A DNA stretch of 64,000 nt from AP-15 sp035570935 (GTDB lineage: Bacteria > Pseudomonadota > Alphaproteobacteria > ATCC43930 > CGMCC-115725). The position numbers and the translations under genes were made by a program. Positions 34,237 through 42,802 of this stretch are shown here, piece by piece. A model generated the notes under the pieces. That model was not told the DNA's origin, searched no databases, and saw only the letters and a program-made list of their open reading frames with translations. Within the stretch, counting starts at the first letter, position 1; each line of letters begins with the position of its first letter. Where the stretch lies: positions 12,646-76,645 of the forward strand of contig DATMKU010000032.1 in the NCBI GenBank assembly GCA_035570935.1, read 5' to 3'.

Positions 34237-35409
34237 ATGGAGAAGCGATTTGGCGTGGTGTCCGCCGATGGTCATTGCCGGCTGATGCATCTGCCGTTCG
34301 ATTTGTGGACCAAGCGCCTGCCGCGAAAATTCCAGGACGACGGGCCGCGGGTCGTGACTGGGCCGGACGGTGTGCGGCAATGGGTGGTCGAGGGGCGGTC
34401 GTGGAGCGGGGTCGGCTGGGCCGGGGTGGGCCGCGGGCCGGTCAACTGCTATACGCGGGCGGGATTGCCCGAAGAGCCCGAGCCTGGCATCTTCCGCGCG
34501 GCAAACGCCAAGTATCGCTGCGAGGACATGGACCGCGACGGGGTGGACGCCGAGCTCGTCAACGGCCCCTATGAGCAAATATCGGCGATCAAAAATCCCG
34601 AATTGCGGGCCGCCTGCGTTCGCGCCGTCAACGACTGGGCGCGCGAGCTTTACGAGGAGTCGAACGGCCGCTTCATCATGCTTCTGCCGTTACCGTGCCT
34701 GACGCCCGAGGAGGCTGCCGCGGAATTGCTGCGGGTGGCCGAGTTCGGCCTGCCGACCGGGGTCATCTTCGATTGGGCGAACGCGCCCCAACCGGTGATC
34801 CACCAGATGTGGGAGCCGGTCTGGGCCGCCGCCGCCGAGACCGGCATGCCGGTCAACCTGCACGCCAACCCCGCCGGCGGCTCGCGGCAAATGGGCGTCG
34901 GTGTGACAGGCATCGAGCCGCGCAACCAGGCCCTAATGCGGGTGGCCAACTTCCCGATCGGGCTGATGGCGGAATTGATGAGCGCCGTCGTTTTCTCGGG
35001 GATCTGCGATCGCCATCCCGGGGTGCGCTTTGTCCTCGAAGAGGCGGGGGTCGGATGGGTCCCGTTTATGTACTGGCGCTTCGATCGCGAATACGATTTC
35101 GGCGGGCCGCAGAGCCGCGTGTTTAAGCCCGACATCGTGCTCTCCGACAAGCCCAGCGAATTTGTCAAGCGCCAGGTCTTCTTTACTTTCGAGGTCGAAG
35201 AAGAGGGCGGTTTCCGGCGCGCCCCCGAGGTCGGATTGCGGAACTTTTTGTGGGCCAGCGACTTCCCGGGTCTCGACAGCCCGTGGCCGCACTCGAAGGC
35301 AATGGGACATGCCCCGGCGGAGGCTGCTTTGGGCAAGGCAGCGCTCAACCAATTGGTCTTTGAAAACGCCGTGAACCTGTACAAGGTGCCGGTGACATCA
35401 CCGCAATAG
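34237..35409 (+). CDS. Amidohydrolase family protein (ACMSD/COG2159 type)
   Basis: A 390-residue metal-dependent hydrolase or decarboxylase of the amidohydrolase-2 family. It has VVSADGHCRLMHLPFDLW (DxH metal site), MDRDGVDAELVNGPYEQI, TGMPVNLHANPAGGS, RHPGVRFVLEEAGVGWVPFM and LWASDFPGLDSPWPHS (the late Asp). The ATG at 34237 follows GGGAG. It lies 63 bp after the amidase gene and may act on the same pathway. Family members include aminocarboxymuconate-semialdehyde and hydroxybenzoate decarboxylases; the reaction is not set. Confidence 0.85.
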   Translation: MEKRFGVVSADGHCRLMHLPFDLWTKRLPRKFQDDGPRVVTGPDGVRQWVVEGRSWSGVGWAGVGRGPVNCYTRAGLPEEPEPGIFRAANAKYRCEDMDRDGVDAELVNGPYEQISAIKNPELRAACVRAVNDWARELYEESNGRFIMLLPLPCLTPEEAAAELLRVAEFGLPTGVIFDWANAPQPVIHQMWEPVWAAAAETGMPVNLHANPAGGSRQMGVGVTGIEPRNQALMRVANFPIGLMAELMSAVVFSGICDRHPGVRFVLEEAGVGWVPFMYWRFDREYDFGGPQSRVFKPDIVLSDKPSEFVKRQVFFTFEVEEEGGFRRAPEVGLRNFLWASDFPGLDSPWPHSKAMGHAPAEAALGKAALNQLVFENAVNLYKVPVTSPQ

Positions 35410-35525
35410 TCACGGAGGCGCTTCGACAGCGGTCGTTTCCTTGGCCGGTGCGGGGCTGATATAACGGTGCTCTGTTTCGCGTGGGCGCCGCACATGAACC
35501 TGATCGCCAATCGTTCGGCCGTCAG

Positions 35526-36563
35526 ATGACGGACGATTTGAGGTCCCTGCTGGCGCTGGTCGCCGCAGGGCGCAGCCTTGCCGAGGCCGAGGCCGAGGCC
35601 GCGTTCGACATCATCATGAGCGGCGACGCGACACCGTCGCAAATGGGCGGCTTTTTGATGGCGTTGCGCGTGCGCGGCGAAACCGTTGACGAAATCGCCG
35701 GCGCGGCGCGGATCATGCGGGCGAAGGCAGTGGCGATCGACGCACCGCCCGGAACCATCGACACCTGCGGCACCGGCGGCGACGCCTCGGGCAGCTTCAA
35801 CATCTCGACCGCGAGCGCGTTGGTTGTCGCCGGCTGCGGCGTGCCGGTGGCGAAGCACGGCAACCGCGCACTGTCGTCGAAATCGGGTTCGGCCGATGTG
35901 CTGACGGCGCTCGGGGTCAATATCGAGGCCGACCTCACGGTCGTGCGCGCCTGCTTGTGGGAAATCGGGCTCGGCTTTCTGATGGCGCCGCGCCACCACA
36001 GCGCCACCCGTCATGTGGCACCGACGCGCGTCGAACTGGGGACAAGGACGATCTTCAACCTCCTGGGTCCGTTGTCGAACCCGGCCAAGGCGCGCCGCCA
36101 ACTGGTCGGTGTGTTTGCCCCCGAATGGGTCCGGCCTATGGCCGAGGTGCTCGGCCGGCTCGGCGGCGAACGCGCTTGGGTCGTCCATGGCGACGGGCTC
36201 GACGAATTGACGACGGCCGGCCCGACCAAAGTCGCCGCGCTCGACCATGGCACCGTCGAGACCTTCGAAGTTACCGCCGAGGACGCCGGGTTGCCGCCGG
36301 CGCGGCTCGAGGATCTGCGCGGCGGCGAACCCGCGTACAACGCCCGGCTGATGCACGGCCTTCTCGACGGTGCCGGCGGGCCGTTGCGCGATGTCGTGCT
36401 GCTCAACAGCGCCGCGGCGCTGCTGGTCGCCGGGCGTGCGGCAAACCTCTATGAGGGCGCCGAACTGGCGGCCCGCTCGATCGATTCGGGTACGGCACGC
36501 CGCGTGCTCGAGAATCTCGTCGCCCACACCAACCTCCCCGCGGCGGCGCAGACCACCCAATGA
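35526..36563 (+). CDS. trpD: Anthranilate phosphoribosyltransferase
   Basis: A 345-residue TrpD that joins anthranilate and PRPP in tryptophan synthesis. The PRPP loop is TIDTCGTGGDASGSFNISTA, and VAKHGNRALSSKSGSADVLT and RTIFNLLGPLSNPAKARRQL are diagnostic. Length is normal. The start at 35526 is at the family N terminus, without a strong ribosome-binding site. Its stop overlaps the start of the TrpC-MoaC fusion gene (ATGA), so the two are coupled. No trpG or trpE is visible upstream, where an unrelated amidohydrolase lies. Confidence 0.93.
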   Translation: MTDDLRSLLALVAAGRSLAEAEAEAAFDIIMSGDATPSQMGGFLMALRVRGETVDEIAGAARIMRAKAVAIDAPPGTIDTCGTGGDASGSFNISTASALVVAGCGVPVAKHGNRALSSKSGSADVLTALGVNIEADLTVVRACLWEIGLGFLMAPRHHSATRHVAPTRVELGTRTIFNLLGPLSNPAKARRQLVGVFAPEWVRPMAEVLGRLGGERAWVVHGDGLDELTTAGPTKVAALDHGTVETFEVTAEDAGLPPARLEDLRGGEPAYNARLMHGLLDGAGGPLRDVVLLNSAAALLVAGRAANLYEGAELAARSIDSGTARRVLENLVAHTNLPAAAQTTQ

Positions 36564-37825
36564 GCGACGTGCTCGACCGCATCTGCGCCGAAAAACGCGG
36601 CCATATCGCGCGCGCCCGGGCGGCATGCCCCGAGGCGGTGCTGCTCGCCGCGCTCGGCGAGGCGCCGCCGGTGCGGCCGTTCGCGAGGGCGCTCGAACGC
36701 CACTTGACGCAAGGCCGCTACGGCCTGATCGCCGAGATAAAAAAGGCCTCGCCGAGCGCCGGGTTGATCCGGCCCGATTTCGACCCCGCGGCTCTCGCCC
36801 GCGCCTACGAGGCCGGTGGTGCTGCCTGCCTGTCGGTGTTGACCGACACGCCGTTTTTCCAGGGCAGCGACGACGATCTGCGCGCCGCCCGCGCCGCCGT
36901 CGGGCTGCCGGTGCTGCGCAAGGACTTCATCCTCGACCCGTACCAGATCCTCGAAAGCCGCGCGATCGGCGCCGATTGCGTGCTGCTGATCCTGGCGGCG
37001 TTGTCGGACGCCGCGGCCGGCGAACTCGCCGCCGCCGCCGCCGAGTACCAGCTCGCCGTGCTGGCCGAAATTCACGATCGGGCGGAGCTCGAGCGCGCCC
37101 TCTTGCTCGGCGTGCGGCTGATCGGCATCAACAACCGCAACCTGAAGACCCTGGCGGTCGATCTGGGCACGACCGAAAGGCTGGCGCGGGAGGTGCCCGC
37201 CGACCGCATCGTCGTCGCCGAGAGCGGCATTCGCGGCACCGATGATCTCGCCCGCCTGGCCAAGACCGGCGCCCGTTGTTTCCTGGTTGGCGAAACCCTA
37301 ATGCGCGAACCCGATGTCGGCGCCGCGACGCGGCGCCTGCTCGGGCTCCCCGAATTTTCCCATCTCGACGCACAGGGCCGCGCCCGCATGGTCGACATTT
37401 CCGCAAAGGGCGAGACCGACCGGGTCGCCGTCGCCGGCGCACGGGTGGTCATGCGCCGCGAAACTCTGGAGCGCATCCGCACCGGCGATGTCGCCAAGGG
37501 CGATGTGCTAGCCGTCGCCCGCCTCGCCGGGATCATGGCCGCCAAACGGACGGCCGAGCTGATCCCGCTGTGTCATCCGCTGGCGTTGACCTCGGTTGAG
37601 GTCGAGCTCGTTTGCGTCCCCGAGACGAGTGCCGTTGAGATCACCGCCACCTGCCGGTTGCGCGGCCGCACCGGGGTCGAAATGGAGGCATTGACGGCGG
37701 CCGGCATTGCGGCGTTGACGATCTACGACATGTGCAAGGCGGTCGATCGCGGCATGGTCGTCACCAATCTCCGGTTGTTGCACAAATCCGGTGGTAAATC
37801 AGGAAGTTGGGAGGCGACACCGTGA
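36560..37825 (+). CDS. trpC-moaC: Bifunctional TrpC-MoaC fusion: indole-3-glycerol phosphate synthase and cyclic pyranopterin monophosphate synthase
   Basis: A 421-residue in-frame fusion. Residues 1-262 are a complete TrpC barrel: GLIAEIKKASPSAGLIRPDF, VLRKDFILDPYQI, LIGINNRNLKTLAVDL, VVAESGIRG and CFLVGETLM. At residue 263 (codon CTC, 37346), where a separate MoaC would start, it continues LPEFSHLDAQGRARMVDISA. A complete MoaC follows with KGDVLAVARLAGIMAAKRTA, LIPLCHPLAL, GRTGVEMEALTAAG and IYDMCKAVDRGM, so the Lys, His, Glu and Asp catalytic residues are kept. No stop codon or ribosome-binding site is seen at the junction. It overlaps trpD and moeA by 4 bp each. Confidence 0.9.
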   Translation: MSDVLDRICAEKRGHIARARAACPEAVLLAALGEAPPVRPFARALERHLTQGRYGLIAEIKKASPSAGLIRPDFDPAALARAYEAGGAACLSVLTDTPFFQGSDDDLRAARAAVGLPVLRKDFILDPYQILESRAIGADCVLLILAALSDAAAGELAAAAAEYQLAVLAEIHDRAELERALLLGVRLIGINNRNLKTLAVDLGTTERLAREVPADRIVVAESGIRGTDDLARLAKTGARCFLVGETLMREPDVGAATRRLLGLPEFSHLDAQGRARMVDISAKGETDRVAVAGARVVMRRETLERIRTGDVAKGDVLAVARLAGIMAAKRTAELIPLCHPLALTSVEVELVCVPETSAVEITATCRLRGRTGVEMEALTAAGIAALTIYDMCKAVDRGMVVTNLRLLHKSGGKSGSWEATP

Positions 37826-39033
37826 TATCGGTCGAAGAAGCGCTGACGCGGCTGCTGGCTCTGATCGAAATCCTGCCGCCCGAGCAGATAGCGCTCGCCG
37901 ACGGGCTCGGCCGGGTGCTCGCCGAAGATGTCGCCGCCCGCCGCACTCAGCCGCCTTTCGCGGCCTCGGCGATGGACGGGTATGCGGTGCGCGCCGATGA
38001 TCTCGGCCGGATCCCGGTCGAACTCAGAATTGTCGCCGAAGTGCCGGCCGGGGCGGGGTTTGGCGGCCATGTCGGCGCTGGCGAAGCGGCGCGCATCTTT
38101 ACCGGGGCGCCGATGCCGGCCGGCACCGACACGGTCGTCATCCAGGAAGACGCGGAGCGGCACGGCGACCGCGTACGGGTGCTCGAAGGCGCCCGCCGTG
38201 GCCGCTATGTACGGCGCGAAGGCCTCGATTTCGCCGCAGGCGACGCGCTGCTGCAGGTCGGGCAGCGGCTGACCGCGCGCGACATCGGGCTGCTCGCCGC
38301 GATGAACCGGCCGTGGCTTTTTGTTCGCCGCCGCCCGCATATCGGCATCCTCTCGACCGGCGACGAGATCGTCATGCCCGGCGACCCGATCGGCCCGCAT
38401 CAGATTGTCAGTTCGAACAGCCTGGCGCTTTCGGCGATGGTCGCCGCCAGCGGCGGGGTTGCGGTGTCGGTCGGCAACGCCCCCGACGACCCCGAGGCCC
38501 TGCGCCGGATCGCGGCGGCGACGCGCGGCGTCGATCTCCTGGTCACCACCGGCGGAGCTTCGGTCGGCGAGCACGATCTGGTGCGCCAAGTGCTGGCCGA
38601 GGACGGTTTCGATCTCGATTTCTGGCAGATCGCGATGCGGCCCGGAAAACCGCTGATGGCCGGCCGTTATCGGGGCACACCGATGCTCGGTCTGCCCGGC
38701 AATCCGGTCTCGACCTTTGTCTGCGGGGTGCTGTTCCTGGTTCCGGCGATCGAGCGGTTGAGCGGCATTGCCGCGACAGAGGCCGCCGCGACCGCGCGCC
38801 TCGGCGCCGCCGTCGCCGCCAACGACCGGCGCCAAGATTACCTCCGCGCCCGGCTCACGCGGGCCGATGACGGGATCGAGGAGGCGGCGCCGTTTGCGGT
38901 CCAGGACAGCTCGATGATGCGCCTGTTGGCGCAAGCCGACTGTCTGATCATGCGCCCGCCGCACGCCCCCGCCGCCGCGGCCGGGGAGACCGTGCCGATC
39001 CTGCGCTTCCCGACCGGCGCGCTGCCGATCTGA
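37822..39033 (+). CDS. moeA: Molybdopterin molybdotransferase
   Basis: A 403-residue MoeA that inserts molybdate into adenylated molybdopterin. It has PPFAASAMDGYAVRADDLG, ARIFTGAPMPAGTDTVVIQE, IGILSTGDEIVMPGDPIGPH, LLVTTGGASVGEHDLVRQVL and MLGLPGNPVSTFVCGVLFLV, all canonical. The start is GTG 37822, overlapping the TrpC-MoaC stop (GTGA), with GGGAGG upstream. It is the most regular of the MoeA-type proteins in the window and so probably the housekeeping one. lexA follows 135 bp later under its own promoter. Confidence 0.93.
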   Translation: MISVEEALTRLLALIEILPPEQIALADGLGRVLAEDVAARRTQPPFAASAMDGYAVRADDLGRIPVELRIVAEVPAGAGFGGHVGAGEAARIFTGAPMPAGTDTVVIQEDAERHGDRVRVLEGARRGRYVRREGLDFAAGDALLQVGQRLTARDIGLLAAMNRPWLFVRRRPHIGILSTGDEIVMPGDPIGPHQIVSSNSLALSAMVAASGGVAVSVGNAPDDPEALRRIAAATRGVDLLVTTGGASVGEHDLVRQVLAEDGFDLDFWQIAMRPGKPLMAGRYRGTPMLGLPGNPVSTFVCGVLFLVPAIERLSGIAATEAAATARLGAAVAANDRRQDYLRARLTRADDGIEEAAPFAVQDSSMMRLLAQADCLIMRPPHAPAAAAGETVPILRFPTGALPI

Positions 39034-39092
39034 AACCAGGCGGGGTCGGGTTCCGAAGCCAGGCTGTCACAAATCTGACCCTTTTGCGCTAC

Positions 39093-39121
39093 TTGACGCA
39101 ACGGGCGAACCAAAGTAGAAC
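39093..39121 (+). promoter_or_regulatory. lexA promoter with SOS box
   Basis: TTGACG (39093-39098), a 17-bp spacer and TAGAAC (39116-39121) form the promoter. Overlapping the -10 is GAAC-N7-GAAC (39107-39121), the alphaproteobacterial LexA box, which indicates autorepression. Confidence 0.8.
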
Positions 39122-39168
39122 GGGATGAGCGTTTAGGATTCGTTCCACACTCTCCAAGTGGGGGTTCC

Positions 39169-39870
39169 ATGCTGACCGCAAAACAGCGCGAACTGCTGCT
39201 GTTTATCAATCAGAGGCTGAGCGCGACCGGGGTGTCACCGTCGTTTGACGAGATGAAGGACGCCCTGCGGCTGAAATCGAAATCGGGGATTCACCGGCTC
39301 GTCAGCGGGCTTGAGGAACGCGGGTTCATTCGCCGCCTGCCGCACCGGGCGCGCGCGTTGGAGGTCATCAAGCTCCCGGAGGAGAGTGCAGCCCCCGCCT
39401 TCGATCGCGGCGGCTTTTCCGCAACCGTGATTCGCGGCGATTTCAAGGCCTCGCTGCCGGGCGCTCCGGTTGCTCCCGATGTCGAGGCGGTCGAGCTGCC
39501 GCTCTACGGCCGAATCGCCGCCGGCACTCCGATCGAGGCGCTGCGCGACCAGAGTGCCTCGGTCGGCGTGCCGGCGAGCCTGCTCGGCCGCGCCGGTGAG
39601 CATTATGCGCTCGAGGTCGCCGGCGACAGCATGATCGAGGCCGGCATTTTCGATGGCGACACGGTCATCATCGAGCGCAGCGACACTGCGGAGAACGGCG
39701 CCGTCGTCGTGGCGCTGATCGACGACCAGGAAGTGACGTTGAAGCGGCTGCGCCGGCGCGGCGCCTCGATCGCCCTCGAACCCGCCAACAAGGCGTATGA
39801 AAGCCGCATCTTCGGTCCCGACCGGGTCAAGGTTCAGGGCCGCCTCGTCGGCCTGCTCCGCCGCTATTGA
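39169..39870 (+). CDS. lexA: SOS repressor LexA
   Basis: A 233-residue LexA. The N-terminal winged helix reads MLTAKQRELLLFINQRLSAT, then SPSFDEMKDALRLKSKSGIH. The self-cleavage site is the Ala-Gly bond in YGRIAAGTPIEA. The catalytic Ser lies in LEVAGDSMIEAGIFDGD and the Lys in EVTLKRLRRRG. The SKSGIHRLVSGLEERGFIRR recognition helix is the alphaproteobacterial form, matching the GAAC-N7-GAAC box 48 bp upstream of the start. It represses its own gene and DNA-repair genes until RecA-stimulated cleavage. Confidence 0.95.
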   Translation: MLTAKQRELLLFINQRLSATGVSPSFDEMKDALRLKSKSGIHRLVSGLEERGFIRRLPHRARALEVIKLPEESAAPAFDRGGFSATVIRGDFKASLPGAPVAPDVEAVELPLYGRIAAGTPIEALRDQSASVGVPASLLGRAGEHYALEVAGDSMIEAGIFDGDTVIIERSDTAENGAVVVALIDDQEVTLKRLRRRGASIALEPANKAYESRIFGPDRVKVQGRLVGLLRRY

Positions 39871-39958
39871 CGGGCACGCAGCGGCAGCAACGCCGGCCTC
39901 CTCTTGGGCTCGCGTGGAGTGGCGCGGGGGCGCGAGGGGGTACAGCTGACAGACTGTT

Positions 39959-40873
39959 TCAAAAGCGTCGGCGAAGTGCCGCAGCGGCCAGCCGCCAACT
40001 CTGCAACGGGTCGGGATGCGCCAGGCCCGGATCGAACGGATCCCAGCCGGCACGGTTGAGCCGTCGCAGCGAGCGGTCGGCGACCACCGCCGGCAGCAGC
40101 GCCGGCAGCGCTGCCCGTGGGATCGCGTGGCGAGCGCCGCGCGCCGCGCGCAGATGGGCGTCCGCCGTGGCCGCGACCTCGCCGACGGCGGCGCGCAACG
40201 CCGCGGAGCCTCTCCGATTCAAGATGTCTTCGAGATCGACCCCGTTGCGCGCGGCTATCTCGACCGGAATGACCGGCCGCCCCGCCGCCATCCGCAACTG
40301 GAGGGCTCGCAATAGGCCCGCGAGCGCATAGGCGATCCCGATATGATGCCCGGCCTCGCGCGCGGCCGGTTCGCGCACCCCGAGCGCCTCGAGCGCCAGA
40401 TAAATAAGAGCTGACGAAGTATCCTCGGCATAGTCCTCGAGCACGGCGAGGGTGGCCGGCGGGTCGTCGTCGAGATCGGCTTTGCGCGCGTCGATCAGCC
40501 GGTCGAAATGGGTACGCGTCAATTCGACCCGGCGAATGACCGTGGTCAGCGCCTCGATCACCGGATGGCGCCGCGCCGGGCCGGTTGCATAAGCAGCGGC
40601 GACGTTCTCACGCCACCATTCGAGGCGGATATGGCGAAGGGTCGGCTGGCTCACGCTCTCCCGCACCCTTGCAATCTCGTAGTTGAAGGCGTAAAGCGCA
40701 AACAGCGCCTCGCGATGCGCGGCCGGGGCAAACAGCGCGGTCTGAAACCGGTCGCGGTCGTGGCGCCGCACCAACGCCGCGACCGGCGACAGCTGCTCCG
40801 CGCTGGCGGAACGTTGGCGAGGCACGGGCGTTTTTTCACGCACCCGCTTCACATAACCCGGGATGGTCACCAT
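39959..40873 (-). CDS. Squalene/phytoene-synthase-fold protein, NDUFAF6-like
   Basis: A 304-residue all-helical protein of the squalene/phytoene synthase superfamily. It keeps ALFALYAFNYEIARVRESVS, RLEWWRENVAAAY and LEDYAEDTSSALIYLALEAL. The first DxxxD substrate site is not conserved (NYEIARVRE occupies that place), so prenyl-transfer catalysis is unlikely. This pattern matches the NDUFAF6-type proteins thought to help complex I assembly. The ATG at 40873 overlaps the divergent sodB start, so the true start is probably a GTG some codons downstream. Confidence 0.75.
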   Translation of the reverse strand: MVTIPGYVKRVREKTPVPRQRSASAEQLSPVAALVRRHDRDRFQTALFAPAAHREALFALYAFNYEIARVRESVSQPTLRHIRLEWWRENVAAAYATGPARRHPVIEALTTVIRRVELTRTHFDRLIDARKADLDDDPPATLAVLEDYAEDTSSALIYLALEALGVREPAAREAGHHIGIAYALAGLLRALQLRMAAGRPVIPVEIAARNGVDLEDILNRRGSAALRAAVGEVAATADAHLRAARGARHAIPRAALPALLPAVVADRSLRRLNRAGWDPFDPGLAHPDPLQSWRLAAAALRRRF

Positions 40874-41474
40874 GGCTTTCGAATTGCCGCCCCTGCCCTA
40901 CCCGAAAAACGCGCTCGAACCGCATATCTCCGAGCGGACGATGGACTTCCATCACGGCAGGCACCATCAGGCCTATGTCACGAACCTGAACAACCTCGTC
41001 AAGGACCAGCCGTTCGAACGGCAATCGCTCGAGGAAATCATCAAGGCGACCTACAAGGACAGCTCGAAAACTGGCATCTTCAACAACGCGGCACAGGTGT
41101 GGAACCACACCTTCTTCTGGCACTCGATGAAGCCGCATGGCGGCGGGACGCCGTCCGGCAGCATCGCGGCGGCCATTACCAAGGATTGCGGCGGCCTCGA
41201 CAAGTTCAAGGAGGTGTTCAAGGCGACTGCGGTCGGCCAGTTTGGCAGCGGCTGGACGTGGCTTGTCGCCGACAAGGGTCAGCTCAAGATCGTCTCGACC
41301 CCAAACGCGGTCACCCCGCTGGCCGAAGGCCAGACGGCGCTTTTGACCTGCGACGTGTGGGAACACGCCTACTATCTCGACTACCAAAACCGCCGGCCTG
41401 ACTTTGTGCAAACCTTTCTCGATCATCTGATCAACTGGGATTTCGCCGCCCAGAACCTCGCCAAGGCCGGCTGA
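40872..41474 (+). CDS. sodB: Superoxide dismutase, Fe type
   Basis: A 200-residue cytoplasmic Fe-superoxide dismutase. The metal ligands are His in FHHGRHHQAYVTNLNNLV, His in VWNHTFFWHSMKP, and Asp and His in LTCDVWEHAYYLDYQNRRPD. The signature DVWEHAYY is intact, and GGGTPSG with the VGQFGSGW region fits the Fe rather than the Mn form. The start is ATG 40872. It is followed by a near-perfect palindrome suited to termination. It is divergent from the NDUFAF6-like gene. Confidence 0.93.
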   Translation: MAFELPPLPYPKNALEPHISERTMDFHHGRHHQAYVTNLNNLVKDQPFERQSLEEIIKATYKDSSKTGIFNNAAQVWNHTFFWHSMKPHGGGTPSGSIAAAITKDCGGLDKFKEVFKATAVGQFGSGWTWLVADKGQLKIVSTPNAVTPLAEGQTALLTCDVWEHAYYLDYQNRRPDFVQTFLDHLINWDFAAQNLAKAG

Positions 41475-41491
41475 CCCTCGGTCATCCCCTC

Positions 41492-41519
41492 CGGCGCATC
41501 CGGGATCCCGGATGCGCCG
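41492..41519 (+). terminator. Palindromic terminator after sodB
   Basis: A perfect 28-bp palindrome (arms CGGCGCATCCGGGA and TCCCGGATGCGCCG) begins 18 bp after the sodB stop. It is followed by AGCTTTGCT, which has only a short T-run, so it may work as a bidirectional or mRNA-stabilising hairpin. Confidence 0.5.
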
Positions 41520-41617
41520 AGCTTTGCTCTCCTGCAAACGCGCGAAATCGCTGATCCGCCGGCGGGCGCATCTCGCAACTATGAGCTAAGATGCCGCACG
41601 GGAGGATCGCCCTTCCG

Positions 41618-42802
41618 ATGAAGCGCACGAGCGGAATGGAACGCAACCGACACGCCTTTGCGACCCGCGCGGTGCATGCGGGCGGCGGACCGGACCCGGC
41701 CACCGGAGCGGTCTCGGTGCCGATCTATGCGACCTCGACCTATGCCCAAGAAAGCCCCGGCGTCCACAAGGGCTACGAATACGCGCGCACCCGCAACCCG
41801 ACGCGCGAGGCGCTGGAGCGCTGCGTCGCCGATCTTGAAAACGGTGGCGCCGGGTTTGCTTTCGCGTCGGGCTCGGCGGCGATGGCGGCGGTGCTGGAAT
41901 GCCTCGACGACGGCGCGCATGTCGTCGCCACCGACGATCTCTACGGCGGCACGCTGCGATTGTTCGAGCGGGTACGGCGGCGTTCGGGAGGTCTCGAAAC
42001 GACGCTCGTCGACATGTCCACCCCGGAGAATGTCGAGGCGGCGATCCGGCCCATCACCCGGCTGATCTGGGTCGAGACCCCGACCAATCCGATGCTGAAA
42101 CTGGTCGATCTCGCCGCGGTCGCGGCCATCGGCCGGCGCCGCGACATCTGGACGGTCGCCGACAACACCTTTGCCAGCCCGTGGGTGCAGCGACCGCTCG
42201 ATCACGGGTTCAGCGCCGTCGTCCATTCGACGACCAAATATCTGAACGGCCATTCGGACGTGATCGGCGGGGTAGCCGTCGTCGGCAACGACCGCGAGCT
42301 CGCCGTTCGGCTGAAATTTGTGCAGAACGCCGTCGGCGGCATCGCCGGGCCGTTCGACAGCTTTCTGGTATTGCGCGGGATCAAGACCCTGGCCTTGCGC
42401 ATGGAGCGGCACTGCGCCAACGCCTTGGCGATCGCGCAGTGGCTCGAGCATCACCCCGCGATTCGCCGGACGATCTATCCGGGGCTGCCGAGCCATCCGC
42501 AGCACGCGCTGGCACAGCGGCAGATGAGCGGGTTCGGCGGCATGGTGACGGCCGAGTTGGCGGCCGATCTCGCCGGCTGCAGGCGATTTCTCGAACGGGT
42601 GCGGCTCTTCACCTTGGCCGAAAGCCTTGGCGGCACCGACAGCCTCATCGAGCATCCGGCGATCATGACCCATGCCTCGGTCCCTCCGGAACAGCGGCGC
42701 GCGATCGGCATCGGCGACGGGCTGGTGCGCCTCTCGGTCGGCATCGAGGACAAGGGCGACCTGATCGCCGATCTCGACCAGGCGCTGGCGAGCATCGCTT
42801 GA
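41618..42802 (+). CDS. PLP-dependent cystathionine gamma-synthase/beta-lyase family enzyme
   Basis: A 394-residue Cys/Met-metabolism PLP enzyme. ATRAVHAGGGPDPATGAVSV, YEYARTRNPTREALERCVAD, FASGSAAMAAVLE and IWVETPTNPMLKLVDLAAVA precede the PLP-binding Lys in HSTTKYLNGHSDVIGGVAVV. The C-terminal SLGGTDSLIEHPAIMTHASV is typical of cystathionine gamma-synthase, gamma-lyase or beta-lyase, which cannot be told apart here. Starts at 41591, 41618 and 41636 are all possible; GGAGG at 41600 favours 41618. The stop overlaps a TTG that starts the MoeA-like gene. Confidence 0.85.
   Translation: MKRTSGMERNRHAFATRAVHAGGGPDPATGAVSVPIYATSTYAQESPGVHKGYEYARTRNPTREALERCVADLENGGAGFAFASGSAAMAAVLECLDDGAHVVATDDLYGGTLRLFERVRRRSGGLETTLVDMSTPENVEAAIRPITRLIWVETPTNPMLKLVDLAAVAAIGRRRDIWTVADNTFASPWVQRPLDHGFSAVVHSTTKYLNGHSDVIGGVAVVGNDRELAVRLKFVQNAVGGIAGPFDSFLVLRGIKTLALRMERHCANALAIAQWLEHHPAIRRTIYPGLPSHPQHALAQRQMSGFGGMVTAELAADLAGCRRFLERVRLFTLAESLGGTDSLIEHPAIMTHASVPPEQRRAIGIGDGLVRLSVGIEDKGDLIADLDQALASIA

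Noticed and set aside
34650..36626. A 658-codon open frame on the minus strand opposite the amidohydrolase, trpD and the start of the TrpC-MoaC gene
   Set aside because: Its translation has no family motifs and mirrors conserved plus-strand genes; such long antisense frames are usual at this GC content.
37723..38964. A 413-codon minus-strand frame opposite moeA
   Set aside because: Antisense shadow of a canonical MoeA.
41899..42798. The upstream extension of the MoeA-like frame, which would give a 678-residue protein
   Set aside because: It runs out of frame through the PLP enzyme gene and encodes Arg/Ala-rich nonsense; the family part starts at 42799.
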